A stretch of DNA of 64,000 bases from G963667975 sp963677395 (GTDB lineage: Bacteria > Bacteroidota > Bacteroidia > Bacteroidales > G963667975): assembly GCA_963677395.2 (NCBI GenBank), contig OY781965.2, positions 2,852,001-2,916,000 on the forward strand, given 5' to 3'. Both the position numbers and the translations under genes were made by a program. The notes under the pieces were generated by a model. The model made no database searches. It was not told the DNA's origin and worked only from the letters and a program-made list of their open reading frames with translations. Positions 7,539 through 17,585 of the stretch are shown here, one piece after another (position 1 is the first letter of the stretch; every line of letters starts with the position of its first letter).

Positions 7539-9476
7539 ATGAATAAAAAGGAAGGCAACAGGCAATTGCTGATTATCGAGAAATCACATAAACGCAGCAA
7601 ATCAATGGGTGTAAATCCAACACAGATTTATCCTAAAAAAATGCTTGTATTTGATGAATTGCGAAATCGTCTTTCTTTACACAAATCATTAATTGATACA
7701 GCAACTCCATTCATAACAGAGCTTTACAACTTCCTTAAAAATTCCGGGTATTTTGTAATACTTACTGATGCAGATGGCTGTATTTTAACGCTTATAGGAG
7801 ATGATGAAATTGTAAATGAATCTCATAAATTCAATATGATTCCGGGTGCATTTATGTCCGAAGAAAGTGTGGGAACCAATGCAATGGGTACAGCATTAAT
7901 TGAAAACAGACCATTACAATTCACTGCAGATGAGCACTACATCACGGCATATCACAAATGGACTTGTTCTGCTGCTCCGATTCATGATACAGATGGAAAA
8001 ATTATCGGAACCATAAACTTAACAGGTTACTGCGAAAATGCACATCCACATACATTAGGTCTTGTTGTTGCCGCCGTTCGGGCTATAGAAAATCATTTGG
8101 AAAATATAAATATTCAAAAGCAACTCTATGACTCAAACATGTTTGCCTTTGCAATGATGAACAACCTCTCTTACGGTGTTTTTGCAATTGATTTGAATGA
8201 TGATATTCACTGGATAAACAACACTGCTTGTGACACATTAAATATCAGACGGTTACATTTACTTAACAAACCAATCAATCAATTCATTAAAGATTGGAAT
8301 AAACTCAAACGTAGAGTTTTAACAGAAAATAATATTCTTGATGAAGAAGTAAATCTTTCTATATCCGGTGAAAACATCACTTATCTTATCAATCTATACC
8401 CAATAAAAACTCCTGAAAATCAAATTCTTGGCTTTCTTTTTTCATTCCGCTCTTTAAGCAGAATGTTTAAATTACTGAATAAATATACCGGACAACAAGC
8501 TCGATTTACATTTGGAGATATTGTGGGTGTTTCAAAAAAGCTAAAAGACACCTTACGCTATGCCAAAACGGTTGCCAATAGTCCAACCACAATTCTGATA
8601 ACCGGAGAAAGCGGAACGGGAAAAGAAGTGTTTGCTCAGGCAATTCATAATGCCAGTGAGCGTTCCGGAGAAGCATTCGTTGCATTGAACTGCGGAGCAA
8701 TTTCTCCATCACTAATTGAAAGTGAACTATTTGGATATGCCGATGGAGCATTTACAGGTGCCAAAAAAGGTGGTAATCCAGGCAAATTCGAGTTGGCTAA
8801 TAAAGGAACACTCTTTCTGGATGAAATTGGTGAAATGCCACTGGATATGCAGGTTCGTTTACTCCGAGCTTTGCAGGAAAGTGCTGTTAACCGAATTGGA
8901 AGTGAAAAAACAGTCCCTGTTGATGTTAGAATTATTGCTGCAACTAACAAAAACTTAGAAGATGAGATTAAAAATAACAAATTTCGGCTGGATCTTTTCT
9001 ACAGACTGAATGTAATTCCGTTACACATTCCTTCACTTCGCGACCGAAAAGAAGATTTAATGCCATTGCTTAAGTATTTTCTGAAACACAAAGCATCAAA
9101 ACTAAAGAAATCTGTTCCTCAAATAGAAATAGACCTGATTGATCGAATCATGGCCTACAACTGGCCCGGAAATATTCGGGAAATGGAAAATTTTGCTGAA
9201 AAGCTTGTTATTCTGGAAGGAAATCTCACCCCGGAAATGATGGATCAGGAATTCAGAGCATTACCAACTTATAAAGATGAAACAATTGAACTTGAGCCTA
9301 TTGCATACCATAGCAAACTAAAAGCCGAGTTAAAAACCCTGGCTGATTCAGAAAAAGAATTAATTCAAAACACTTTAGAATTATTAAAAAACAACATGAG
9401 TCAATCTGCCAAATCGCTTGGAATCAGTCGAAATGCTCTTTACGAAAAAATGAAACGATTGGGTTTACGAAATTAA
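7539..9476 (+). CDS. Sigma-54-dependent transcriptional activator, AcoR-like (GAF-PAS-AAA-Fis)
   Basis: 645-residue bacterial enhancer-binding protein. The N-terminal third contains an AcoR-type GAF sensor (about 60-200; MSEESVGTNAMGTALIENRPLQ), then a PAS-like domain (about 210-310), an AAA+ domain with Walker A GESGTGKE (about 354), the sigma-54 contact loop GAFTGA (about 403), Walker B LFLDEIGEMP (about 424) and arginine-finger region LRDRKED, and a C-terminal Fis-type helix-turn-helix (about 620-645). It should remodel sigma-54 RNA polymerase in response to a small ligand. The genes it controls are not identifiable: I saw no clear -24/-12 promoter nearby. It probably follows pcrA in one transcript (22-bp gap). 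Its stop overlaps the convergent NamZ gene by 4 bp. Confidence 0.92.
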   Translation: MNKKEGNRQLLIIEKSHKRSKSMGVNPTQIYPKKMLVFDELRNRLSLHKSLIDTATPFITELYNFLKNSGYFVILTDADGCILTLIGDDEIVNESHKFNMIPGAFMSEESVGTNAMGTALIENRPLQFTADEHYITAYHKWTCSAAPIHDTDGKIIGTINLTGYCENAHPHTLGLVVAAVRAIENHLENINIQKQLYDSNMFAFAMMNNLSYGVFAIDLNDDIHWINNTACDTLNIRRLHLLNKPINQFIKDWNKLKRRVLTENNILDEEVNLSISGENITYLINLYPIKTPENQILGFLFSFRSLSRMFKLLNKYTGQQARFTFGDIVGVSKKLKDTLRYAKTVANSPTTILITGESGTGKEVFAQAIHNASERSGEAFVALNCGAISPSLIESELFGYADGAFTGAKKGGNPGKFELANKGTLFLDEIGEMPLDMQVRLLRALQESAVNRIGSEKTVPVDVRIIAATNKNLEDEIKNNKFRLDLFYRLNVIPLHIPSLRDRKEDLMPLLKYFLKHKASKLKKSVPQIEIDLIDRIMAYNWPGNIREMENFAEKLVILEGNLTPEMMDQEFRALPTYKDETIELEPIAYHSKLKAELKTLADSEKELIQNTLELLKNNMSQSAKSLGISRNALYEKMKRLGLRN

Positions 9477-10693
9477 TTTTCAAAATCAGTATATAACAGG
9501 TATTTCTTTCTGATTTTCTTAAAGTTATCTATTTTCATTTTCCAGCTTTTCCGAATATCTCCTTCCGTTTTTCCAGCAATTATCTGCTTTCGCAGTGTAT
9601 CAGTTCCAGCAAGTTTATCAAAAAAGGAGGTAAAAAACTTATCCTTTGCAGGATACGACTCATACATTCCTATCAACCAGAATAAATAAATTGATTTATT
9701 TACTTTCAGGTAATTACGTGCAAATTCACTCAGATTTATCCCGTTACACAATGTATCCTGATAAAACGGATTTTCACTCATTCCTTTGATCGCAACGGGT
9801 TTAAATGTAAAATCACCATGGGGAAATCCCGGATAACCAATTATGGAAAACGGAGTATATGTACCCCTCCCAACACTCACTTTTGTTCCTTCGAATAATC
9901 CTAACGAAGGATAAAGATAAATTGATTCAATGCTGTTTAAATTGGGAGATGGATTTACGGGTGGTCGATAAAAAAGTGTATGATTATAGCCTTTTACCGG
10001 AATAACTTTTAGTTTACATAACCTTTTGTTATTCAACCATTTTTCCCCATTAATCATTTGAGCATACTCTCCTATTGTCATACCGTGAACTAATGGAACG
10101 GAATGCATTCCTACAAAAGAAGCATACTCTTTCTCCAGAACAGGGCCGTCCACATAAAATCCATTGGGGTTAGGTCTGTCAAGAACAATCAGTTCCTTCG
10201 TGTTTTCCACGCATGCCTCCATTACATAATGTAAGGTGGAAATATAGGTATAAAAACGAACGCCAACATCTTGAATATCAAACAATATAACATCTACATC
10301 TTTTAAATTTTCTTGTGTCGGTTTCTTTTGCTTACCATAAAGAGAAATGGTTGGTAATCCGGTTTTTATATCTTTTCCATTTAAAATAAGGGCACCCGCT
10401 TCAGCTTCGCCTCTGAATCCATGTTCCGGAGCGAATATTTTAACAATATTTATCTTCAATGAAAGTAATGTATCAACAAGATGTATTGTTGATACCATTG
10501 ATGTTTGATTCGCAACAATTGCAACTTTTTTATTTTTCAACAAAGGCAAATACAACGAAAATCGCTCTGCACCAACCTGAATATCAGATGATTTTATTTC
10601 CCTCCATGTTACAAACCTTTCCTGCGGTCGTAATGTTTGAGCAATAAACATAAGGAGAATCAGTAAAACATCAGCTTTGGGTATTTTCATCAT
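9473..10693 (-). CDS. NamZ-type exo-beta-N-acetylmuramidase (DUF1343), secreted
   Basis: 406 residues with a signal peptide (MMKIPKADVLLILLMFIAQT), so exported. It shows the family motifs VAIVANQTSM (about 56-65), KIFAPEHGFRGEAEAGA (about 87-103), DVGVRFYTYISTLHYVMEA and VLDRPNPNG. Members characterised as NamZ remove terminal N-acetylmuramic acid from peptidoglycan fragments, so a role in cell-wall recycling in the periplasm is the family expectation. Length agrees with the family. It is a single-gene unit read leftward, with a promoter element at 10712-10719, and it overlaps the 3' end of the sigma-54 activator by 4 bp. Confidence 0.85.
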   Translation of the reverse strand: MMKIPKADVLLILLMFIAQTLRPQERFVTWREIKSSDIQVGAERFSLYLPLLKNKKVAIVANQTSMVSTIHLVDTLLSLKINIVKIFAPEHGFRGEAEAGALILNGKDIKTGLPTISLYGKQKKPTQENLKDVDVILFDIQDVGVRFYTYISTLHYVMEACVENTKELIVLDRPNPNGFYVDGPVLEKEYASFVGMHSVPLVHGMTIGEYAQMINGEKWLNNKRLCKLKVIPVKGYNHTLFYRPPVNPSPNLNSIESIYLYPSLGLFEGTKVSVGRGTYTPFSIIGYPGFPHGDFTFKPVAIKGMSENPFYQDTLCNGINLSEFARNYLKVNKSIYLFWLIGMYESYPAKDKFFTSFFDKLAGTDTLRKQIIAGKTEGDIRKSWKMKIDNFKKIRKKYLLYTDFEN

Positions 10694-10711
10694 TCTTTAA
10701 TTTTCGCGATA

Positions 10712-10719
10712 CAAAAGTA
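10712..10719 (-). promoter_or_regulatory. Bacteroidota -7 element TACTTTTG upstream of namZ
   Basis: On the minus strand, consensus TAnnTTTG lies 19 bp before the ATG at 10693, fitting a short leader. Confidence 0.6.
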
Positions 10720-11037
10720 AGATCATTTCAATTTTCGTAGATAGTATAGACATCTACATGCACAAAAAAGTTCAATATTAATAAAACAGCAAGCTTTAAA
10801 AGCATCTTAAAACATTGTTTATTTGATCATTAATTTGCAATTTAAATGATCATAAAAGATTTCATTCAATCGCAAATTTAAAATTGAGCATAGGTTTCTT
10901 GAGCCACAAAATAAAGCCAATGTAAAGCAATATCGAATAAATAGCTTACCTTTGTTTTTTAATTACATTTAATATTATTTTTTTTACGGGACTTTATATT
11001 TCAAGTTGCAGGTATCTAAAAATCAGACAGAAACGAC
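10720..11037. other. Intergenic region between divergent namZ and histidine kinase
   Basis: About 320 bp, AT-rich, with no ORF or RNA gene. The word AAATGATCAT and its inverse (around 10840-10860, TTGATCATTAATTTGCAATTTAAATGATCATAA) suggests a weak dyad. A plus-strand -7 element is at 10947-10954. Confidence 0.4.
10947..10954 (+). promoter_or_regulatory. Bacteroidota -7 element TACCTTTG upstream of 7TM histidine kinase
   Basis: Consensus TAnnTTTG, 83 bp before the start codon at 11038, giving a leader of roughly 75 nt. Confidence 0.55.
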
Positions 11038-12771
11038 ATGAACAATTACTCAGTAATTACATTTATATCTGCTGTTATTTCTTTGGCAATGTCAATTTAT
11101 GGCTATAAATACCGTAAATCAATCGGCGCTAAGTATTTTAGTTTTTTAACATTGGTTGGTGCAATTTATGCATTTGGTTATGCATTTGAGCTCACTGCTT
11201 CGTCTGTAGAAGAAATAAGATTTTGGCTTTATATTGAATATATTGGAATACCATTTATACCAACAGCCTGGTTACTTTTTGCATTTGAATACACCGGAAA
11301 AACAAAATGGATTAATCCGAAAACGATAATTATTTTATTTGGTTTATCATTTTCAACACTGATATTTAATTATACCAACAACTTTCACCATCTCTTTTAT
11401 AAGTCAATAGATATTTCGTTGTATCATGAAGCAACAGCTTCAATACTTTGGAAAGGACCTTTGTACTGGATTCATGTTGCATTTATCAACATTGCAATTT
11501 TAGTAGGGAATTTATTATTTCTTGAGAAGTTTCTCCGAAGTACAATGGTTTATCGCTGGCAATCCGGCATCATTTTTTTCGGATCTTTATTTACGTGGGG
11601 AGGCTACCTCCTTTATCTCCTTAAAATAAGCCCTGAAGGGCTGGATATCACACCTTTGTCATTTGTAATTACCGGAACATTCTATTCTTGGGCTCTTTTT
11701 CAATACCGACTTCTTGATCTGGGTTCAATTGCACTCGAAAATGTATTTGAAAGTGTACGTGATGGTGTAATTCTTCTTGATATTGACAAACGTATCCTGA
11801 ATTTTAATCCTCCCGGAAAAAGCATATTAGAAAACTATCAGAAAGTTACTATTGGTAAACCAATCACAACGGGATTTGGTGAATTCTCTTCCAAACTCAT
11901 CAACCCACAAAATACTGAAGAACAAAAAGATATCATTACAATAAATACAAATGATGACGAACAATATATCCGGTTAAATATTTCTACGATTTACGACAAA
12001 CATAACCGTGAATTAGGATATGTATTATTATTAAGCGATGTTACTATCCGTCAGAAAACTGAGCAAAAACTCAAAGAGTTAAATGCCACTAAAGACAAGT
12101 TCTTCTCCATTATTGCTCATGATTTACGCAATCCGTTAGGAAGTATGGCTTCATTGGTCGAATTGGCAACAGACAATGAAATGAATCTTTCGAGAGAAGA
12201 TTTAGCTCAAATCCTAAACGATTTAAAAGAATCATCAAAATCAACGTACGAACTTCTTGACAATTTACTTAAATGGGCTCTTTCTCAAAAAGGAGAAATA
12301 AGTTGTACACCGACCCCCGGCAACATTACCGATCTAATCAATGTTAATATCCAGCTATTTCAGGCAAACGCAATAGCGAAACAAATAAAACTGGTTAACT
12401 CGACCACCAAAGATATTTTTGCTTTGTTTGACTGGGAAATGATTAACACCGTAATTCGGAACTTGATTAACAATGCAATAAAATATACAGGAACAAATGG
12501 TACTATTGAAGTTTCGGCTATAGAAACTGATAACTATATTACAGTTAACGTAAAAGACACTGGTTTAGGAATGAATGAAGAACTTGTACGAAAGCTTTTC
12601 CGAATTGAGGAAAAACTTTATAGCAAGACAGGGACTTCCGGCGAAAAAGGCTCCGGACTTGGCTTAATTCTTTGCAGGGAATTTATTGAAAAACATAATT
12701 GTAAAATATGGGGCGAAAGCAAATTAAATCATGGAAGTTCGTTCTATTTCACTTTGCCCAAAATCAATTAA
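11038..12771 (+). CDS. Membrane sensor histidine kinase with N-terminal 7TM domain
   Basis: 577 residues. The first ~230 residues hold seven hydrophobic segments of the histidine-kinase N-terminal 7TM type (e.g. IRFWLYIEYIGIPFIPTAWLLFAFEYTG), followed by a PAS-like domain (about 235-340), a HisKA dimerisation domain with phosphoacceptor His at about 361 (FFSIIAHDLRNPLG) and a HATPase_c domain with N box NLINNAIKYTG, G1 DTGLGMNEE and G2 GSGLGLILCREF. It should autophosphorylate in response to an unknown signal. No response regulator is encoded nearby, so it is an orphan kinase. Its stop is adjacent to the stop of the convergent cysH gene. Confidence 0.9.
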   Translation: MNNYSVITFISAVISLAMSIYGYKYRKSIGAKYFSFLTLVGAIYAFGYAFELTASSVEEIRFWLYIEYIGIPFIPTAWLLFAFEYTGKTKWINPKTIIILFGLSFSTLIFNYTNNFHHLFYKSIDISLYHEATASILWKGPLYWIHVAFINIAILVGNLLFLEKFLRSTMVYRWQSGIIFFGSLFTWGGYLLYLLKISPEGLDITPLSFVITGTFYSWALFQYRLLDLGSIALENVFESVRDGVILLDIDKRILNFNPPGKSILENYQKVTIGKPITTGFGEFSSKLINPQNTEEQKDIITINTNDDEQYIRLNISTIYDKHNRELGYVLLLSDVTIRQKTEQKLKELNATKDKFFSIIAHDLRNPLGSMASLVELATDNEMNLSREDLAQILNDLKESSKSTYELLDNLLKWALSQKGEISCTPTPGNITDLINVNIQLFQANAIAKQIKLVNSTTKDIFALFDWEMINTVIRNLINNAIKYTGTNGTIEVSAIETDNYITVNVKDTGLGMNEELVRKLFRIEEKLYSKTGTSGEKGSGLGLILCREFIEKHNCKIWGESKLNHGSSFYFTLPKIN

Positions 12772-12772
12772 T

Positions 12773-13480
12773 TTATTCTTTCACATGTAATCCGCATTCC
12801 TTTTGATCAGGATTCTCCCACCACCATCTGCCCGCACGGACATCTTCTTCTGGCTTGATGGCTCTTGTACATGGCTGGCAGCCAATAGACGGGAATCCTT
12901 TATCATGTAAAACATTATACGGTACGCCATTCTTACGGATAAATGCCCAAACTTCTTCTTCACTCCACTCAATAAGCGGATTGATTTTCAGAATATTATT
13001 TACATCATCCCATTCAAACATCTGAATATTCGCACGGGTAACAGACTGTTCTCTCCGTAAACCACAAATCCATGCATCCAATCCTTCAAATGCACGTTTT
13101 AATGGATTGATTTTACGAACATGGCAACATAATTTTCGTTTCTCAATGCTTTCGTAAAACAGATTTATACCATTCGCGCTAACCATCTGCTCTACGTCCT
13201 TTGTATCAGGATAATATAATTTTATTTTCAGATTATACTGTATCTCTGTTTTTGCGATCAAGCTATAGGTTTCCGGAAACATACGCCCTGTATCAAGTGT
13301 AAAAACAGAAGCTCTATTTGGCGACTCAGAAATCAAATGTGTAATTACCTGATCTTCTGCACCTAAACTGGAGGCCAGCGCAATCTTATTCCTGAATTCA
13401 TCACATACAAAATCAATAATTTGTGACACAGGAGCATTTGAAAATCGTTCGTTTAACGAACTAATTAAAGAAGTATTCAT
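12773..13480 (-). CDS. cysH: Assimilatory adenylyl-sulfate (APS) reductase
   Basis: 235 residues, the size of CysH. It reduces APS (or PAPS) to sulfite using thioredoxin in assimilatory sulfate reduction. The [4Fe-4S]-binding pairs CC (118-119) and CxxC (201-204, GCQPCTRAI) are both present, which marks the APS-preferring type, and the catalytic Cys229 sits in the C-terminal motif KECGLH. The substrate-binding signature SSLGAEDQV (about 38-46) and TLDTGRMFPETY are present. No other cys genes are next to it; it stands alone between two histidine kinase genes. Confidence 0.92.
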   Translation of the reverse strand: MNTSLISSLNERFSNAPVSQIIDFVCDEFRNKIALASSLGAEDQVITHLISESPNRASVFTLDTGRMFPETYSLIAKTEIQYNLKIKLYYPDTKDVEQMVSANGINLFYESIEKRKLCCHVRKINPLKRAFEGLDAWICGLRREQSVTRANIQMFEWDDVNNILKINPLIEWSEEEVWAFIRKNGVPYNVLHDKGFPSIGCQPCTRAIKPEEDVRAGRWWWENPDQKECGLHVKE

Positions 13481-13529
13481 AGAATTAATTATGGGTACAA
13501 AATTCGCAAAATGATTGGAAATTCAAACA

Positions 13530-15887
13530 TTAAGAATGAGCAAATTCAAGAGTAAATTCACTTCCAAACCCAGAAGATGATGAAACTGAGATTATTCCAC
13601 CATTTTTCTCTACAAATTCTTTACATAAAAGAAGGCCAATTCCTGTTCCATTTTCGCCTTCAGTACCTTTGGTTTCCACCTTTTCGCCAACCTTAAATAG
13701 CTTTCCGAGTTTTTCATCAGACATCCCCACGCCAGTGTCAACTACTTTAAGCTGAATTTTATTTTTTAATTCAAACGAAGTCACCTTAACAAGCCCTCCC
13801 TTGGGTGTAAACTTAATAGAGTTGCTTACAAGATTCCGAATAACGGTGGTTAGCATCTCATAGTCAACAAACAGTTTTAAATCAGGGTTTACTTCATTAA
13901 ACAAAGTAATATTTTTCTGATTCGACATTTCGCAAAGCACGCTAAAACACTCACTTACTACATCATACACATTTACCCATAAAGGTTTTACAACTATTTT
14001 ACCGCCTTGTGATTTTGCCCAGCCAAGTAAATTATCCAACAACTTATAAATATTACCAGACGAAGTATAAATCATTTTCAAATACTCCTTCCTGCTGGCA
14101 TCAGTATGTTGCTCATAATCTGTAAGTAAAACTTCTGACAACCCTAAAATTCCATGAATCGGGTTTTTAAGATCATGTGATATAATTGAGAAAAACTTAT
14201 CCTTTGCAACAATCATATCTTTCAGAATAACTTCATTTTCACGTAACTTAAATTCAGTTTGTTTAAGTTCGGTAACATCATAACCAACAGATATTATTAC
14301 ATTATTTGCAACAAGATAATTTGCCCAAAACTGATTTAAATCAACCCCGTCCTTTCTTCTGAGTACAAATTCTCTAAAAACACCATCACTTTGTAATACA
14401 GATGCTTTCGCTCTTTGAGAATCCTCTTCAGTGCTAAAAAAGTATTTCAGAGGAGATGTTAACTGGTTAATATCATCAAATGTATAACCTAAAGTTCGAA
14501 TACACTCCTGATTCCATAAAATGCACTTATTATTACTGTTAAACGCGTGAATCATTACCGGAGCATTTTCGTAAATCGTTCTAAAACGTTCTTCACTCTC
14601 TATCAATTTATTACGAGCTTCTTGGGTTTGATTCAGTAATTTATTTATTCGTATAGAAACAAATTTGAACTCTGAAAACTCAAATTTTTCCGGATCAATT
14701 TTTGCATCAGTTGCCAACGAATAGCTGAGAGAGTGAATAAAGTCTGTAAAGCTCTTTTTAAGCTTGCCAGTAATTCCTTTGTACGCAAAAAATACAATTA
14801 TAATCATGATGCCCATAAACATCAAAATTCCCAATATTCTGAATACCATATTCATAATTAAATCTTTACGCTGAGCTTCTATTTGTGTATCAATTCCGTC
14901 TAGCTCAGCAAAAGCCCCAATAATCCAGTTCCATTCGGGAATGCCTTTTACATAAGATAATTTATGAATCTTTCCTTTTCTGCCCGGCTCTTCCCAACTA
15001 TGTTCATAAAAACCAGACTTTTCGGGAGAATCAATCAATTTACGTTGTTCCTGGATTACTTTTCCTCCTTCCGAATCTGTCATTTCCCAGATGTAATCTC
15101 CAGACTTATATTTATCCGATTGAATTACAAGTGCATGACCATCATACGTATTGATATAAAGGTATCCGTTCTTCCCATATTTTATTCGCGCTATCCGATC
15201 AATTACTTTTTGCTGAATATCCTTTATCACATCATCAAAATATTCGCCACAACCGATGTAAATATTGAGAGGTTTAACAAGCTTCACATAAGATATTTTT
15301 CGGTAAGGGATTCCACTGGTATCACCAGGCAAAGGCCAAAAATCCTCCACAAATCCATCTCCGGCTTTTGTAACTATTTTCAACTCATCTTTAATTACAT
15401 AGTTTCCTTTTGAATCCTGAAGATTAAGTAAATTCAATCCTTCATATTCAGGTTTTATAGGATATAATTGTTCAACACCATCAAGTGAAACTATGAAATA
15501 GTAACCTCTTCCGTTAAAAAACCGTACAGGACGTAAAGCATCTTTTACAATTTTCAGAATCTCTTTATTACTATACTTTCTTTTATTGTTTTCATAAATA
15601 TTTACAGACATTGCATGTGCAAAATCAATTTTCTCCCGAAGCTCATTCCGAAGATTTTTCTCCATCGAATATGTAGAAATATTGATATTAGCAATTGACT
15701 GATTAACAATATTTTTAATATTGGCTTTTTGTTCATTAATATAAGCCTGCTTTTGCTTCCTGGCTTCTTTGTTAAAATAAATAAATTCCAATAAAATCCA
15801 GAATATCGTAAATAAAACAAGCGAAACAACTGTAATAAACAATGAATATCGTTGAAATGTACCGCTTATCGTTTTATTTCGTTCCAT
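13530..15887 (-). CDS. Membrane sensor histidine kinase with tandem Cache domain and PAS
   Basis: 785 residues. An N-terminal membrane segment (LFITVVSLVLFTIFWILLEF) is followed by a periplasmic double Cache region: two related blocks GRGYYFIVSLDGVEQLYP (about 130-147) and GKNGYLYINTYDGHALVIQSDKYKSGDYIW (about 237-266), as in dCache/Cache_2 sensors that bind small ligands. A second membrane segment lies at about 350-372, then PAS (about 430-540), HisKA with His at about 570 (FFSIISHDLKNPIHG) and HATPase_c (DTGVGMSDE, GTGIGLLLCKEF). It is an orphan kinase, related in its transmitter to the 11-kb kinase (both end EKVETKGTEGENG- or EEKLYSKTGTSGEKG-like before the G2 box). Ligand unknown. Confidence 0.9.
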   Translation of the reverse strand: MERNKTISGTFQRYSLFITVVSLVLFTIFWILLEFIYFNKEARKQKQAYINEQKANIKNIVNQSIANINISTYSMEKNLRNELREKIDFAHAMSVNIYENNKRKYSNKEILKIVKDALRPVRFFNGRGYYFIVSLDGVEQLYPIKPEYEGLNLLNLQDSKGNYVIKDELKIVTKAGDGFVEDFWPLPGDTSGIPYRKISYVKLVKPLNIYIGCGEYFDDVIKDIQQKVIDRIARIKYGKNGYLYINTYDGHALVIQSDKYKSGDYIWEMTDSEGGKVIQEQRKLIDSPEKSGFYEHSWEEPGRKGKIHKLSYVKGIPEWNWIIGAFAELDGIDTQIEAQRKDLIMNMVFRILGILMFMGIMIIIVFFAYKGITGKLKKSFTDFIHSLSYSLATDAKIDPEKFEFSEFKFVSIRINKLLNQTQEARNKLIESEERFRTIYENAPVMIHAFNSNNKCILWNQECIRTLGYTFDDINQLTSPLKYFFSTEEDSQRAKASVLQSDGVFREFVLRRKDGVDLNQFWANYLVANNVIISVGYDVTELKQTEFKLRENEVILKDMIVAKDKFFSIISHDLKNPIHGILGLSEVLLTDYEQHTDASRKEYLKMIYTSSGNIYKLLDNLLGWAKSQGGKIVVKPLWVNVYDVVSECFSVLCEMSNQKNITLFNEVNPDLKLFVDYEMLTTVIRNLVSNSIKFTPKGGLVKVTSFELKNKIQLKVVDTGVGMSDEKLGKLFKVGEKVETKGTEGENGTGIGLLLCKEFVEKNGGIISVSSSSGFGSEFTLEFAHS

Positions 15888-16020
15888 AGACCATCCCTAA
15901 AAAACGAAAATACAACAAATAAAACCTTAAATTGCAGAGTTTTCAAAAAACACTGCAATTTAGTATTTCGATAATAAAAAGCTGGCTATCTAATTTCCGA
16001 AAGGAGAATATCAAACCAAA

Positions 16021-16904
16021 CTACTTCTGAAAATCAGCAATTGCCATTTGAATTCGCTGATAAACATCTGGTTTCACTTTAACTAAAGGAAGACGTAAAT
16101 TATTCGAACACATGCCTAGAATCTCAAGCGCTGCCTTAATACCTGCGGGATTACCATCTGCAAAAAGAGCTTGGAATACAGGCTGTAATCTATAATGAAT
16201 TTTACGGGCATTTTCAAAATCGCCATTTTGAGCAAAACGAACCATTTGAGTCATTTCAGCAGGAAAAGCATTTCCTGTAACAGAAATAACGCCATGACCA
16301 CCCATTGCCATAATCGGCAAAGTAAGCTGATCATCTCCTGACAATACAGAAAATCCTGGTTTACAATTCTTAACAACATCCATTGTAAGAATAATATCTG
16401 CAGCTGCATCTTTTACCGCAATAACCTGATCAAGTTCATTGGCAATACGAACCATTGTTTCGGACTTTATGCAGACACCTGTACGTTTTGGAATGTTATA
16501 TACAATTACCGGAACTGGTGAAACATCATTTACATTCTTATAATGATAAAACAACCCGTCTTGTTGAGGAATATTATAATAAGGGGCTACCGACAAAATT
16601 GCGTCAATTCCATCAAAATTTGTTTTTTTGATTAATTCCACCAGACTTTGAGTACTGTTTCCACCTAAGCCCAAAACAACAGGAACACGTTTATCTACTG
16701 TATCCACAATGAAGTCTGTAACTGCTAAACGTTCTTTTTCTGTCAGAGTAGCTGATTCACTGGTAGTTCCTAAGGCAACAACAAAATCAACTCACCAGAA
16801 ATTATATGTTCAATAATACTTCCAAAAGACGTAAAATCAACTGTACCATGCTTATGAAAAGGCGTAACTAAAGCAACGCCATGCCCTTTAAAATCTACTG
16901 CCAT
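16021..16904 (-). pseudogene. dapA: 4-hydroxy-tetrahydrodipicolinate synthase with a one-base frameshift (real lesion or sequencing error)
   Basis: DapA condenses pyruvate with aspartate semialdehyde in lysine and diaminopimelate synthesis. From ATG 16904 the frame reads MAVDFKGHGVALVTPFHKHG and on to IIEHIISGE, then stops; from about 16793 leftward a second frame supplies the remainder, VVALGTTSESATLTEKERLAV and so on. One missing base near 16791-16796 (GGTGAGTTGA instead of expected GGTGGAGTTGA) explains it. With that base restored the protein would be about 294-295 residues, the normal length, with Tyr in VYNIPKRTGV and Schiff-base Lys in AVKDAAAD intact. The second frame alone (16021-16707) would lack about 65 N-terminal residues. 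The gene starts inside the stop of the upstream gene (TAATG), so they are translationally coupled. Confidence 0.85.
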
Positions 16905-17479
16905 TATAATTGATTATTAAACATTTGTAAATAGTGTAGAATAAAATTTGAATATTCAGAAACAGATGTACCAGCATCAATTTTCAACATGAAATCATAT
17001 ATTTTCGCATGGCCAGTTTCATCTCGTCCAACTTTAAACTTAGCTTTCGACATTTGACTAACATACAAATTCTGAAAGCTATCCTTTAACGAAAAGTCGA
17101 TAAAAATATCAAAATCGAAATTTATGAAATCACGAACATAATTACTGGTAGGTTTTCCAAACCAGTTCAAATCTTTGGTAAAATAAAAGTCGAGTGAAAG
17201 TTTTTCAATTGCATAAATAGGCTTAACATTTCCGTTAAAAAAGCCCAAAGCTTTTACCTGAATTTGCTTTTCCTGAAATATTTTTTGCCAATCACAGATT
17301 AGCTTATAATCATCTTCCGACTCCAGATTATAGTAAACACCAATCGTTTTTGCCTCTGAAAGAGCAATCATTCTGCGATTGGGACGCGAAGCAGGCTGTG
17401 ATTTTTTAAGGTAAATATCACCAGCCTTGGTGCGGATTTGATTGATTATATTCACATTAAGCTTTTTTGATTGATCCAC
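16904..17479 (-). CDS. Conserved Bacteroidota protein of unknown function (DUF6913-like)
   Basis: 191 residues without signal peptide or membrane segment. I recognise it only tentatively as the conserved Bacteroidota family often annotated DUF6913. Features visible are KTIGVYYNLESEDDYKLI (about 45-62), KALGFFNGN, a Trp-Phe-Gly-Lys-Pro block (LNWFGKP) and FDIFIDFSLKDSF (about 128-140). It overlaps the dapA start by one base (TAATG), so the two genes form an operon and are likely co-translated. Its function is unknown; the coupling with dapA is the only context clue. Confidence 0.65.
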   Translation of the reverse strand: MDQSKKLNVNIINQIRTKAGDIYLKKSQPASRPNRRMIALSEAKTIGVYYNLESEDDYKLICDWQKIFQEKQIQVKALGFFNGNVKPIYAIEKLSLDFYFTKDLNWFGKPTSNYVRDFINFDFDIFIDFSLKDSFQNLYVSQMSKAKFKVGRDETGHAKIYDFMLKIDAGTSVSEYSNFILHYLQMFNNQL

Positions 17480-17585
17480 TCAAAGAGAAGTGTAAAAATA
17501 GGAAAGAATTCTTTTACCTCTTCTATTTCATCTATAATTTTGTGAAGAAAGAAATACGAACTTTGTAATCTCAAATTTTACTCCG

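Noticed and set aside
7539..9476. Sigma-54 target promoter near the AcoR-like activator
   Set aside because: No TGGCAC-N5-TTGC element was recognised in the flanking intergenic DNA.
16021..16707. Separate short dapA gene starting at GTG 16707
   Set aside because: The missing N-terminal part is present upstream in another frame, so this is one frameshifted gene.
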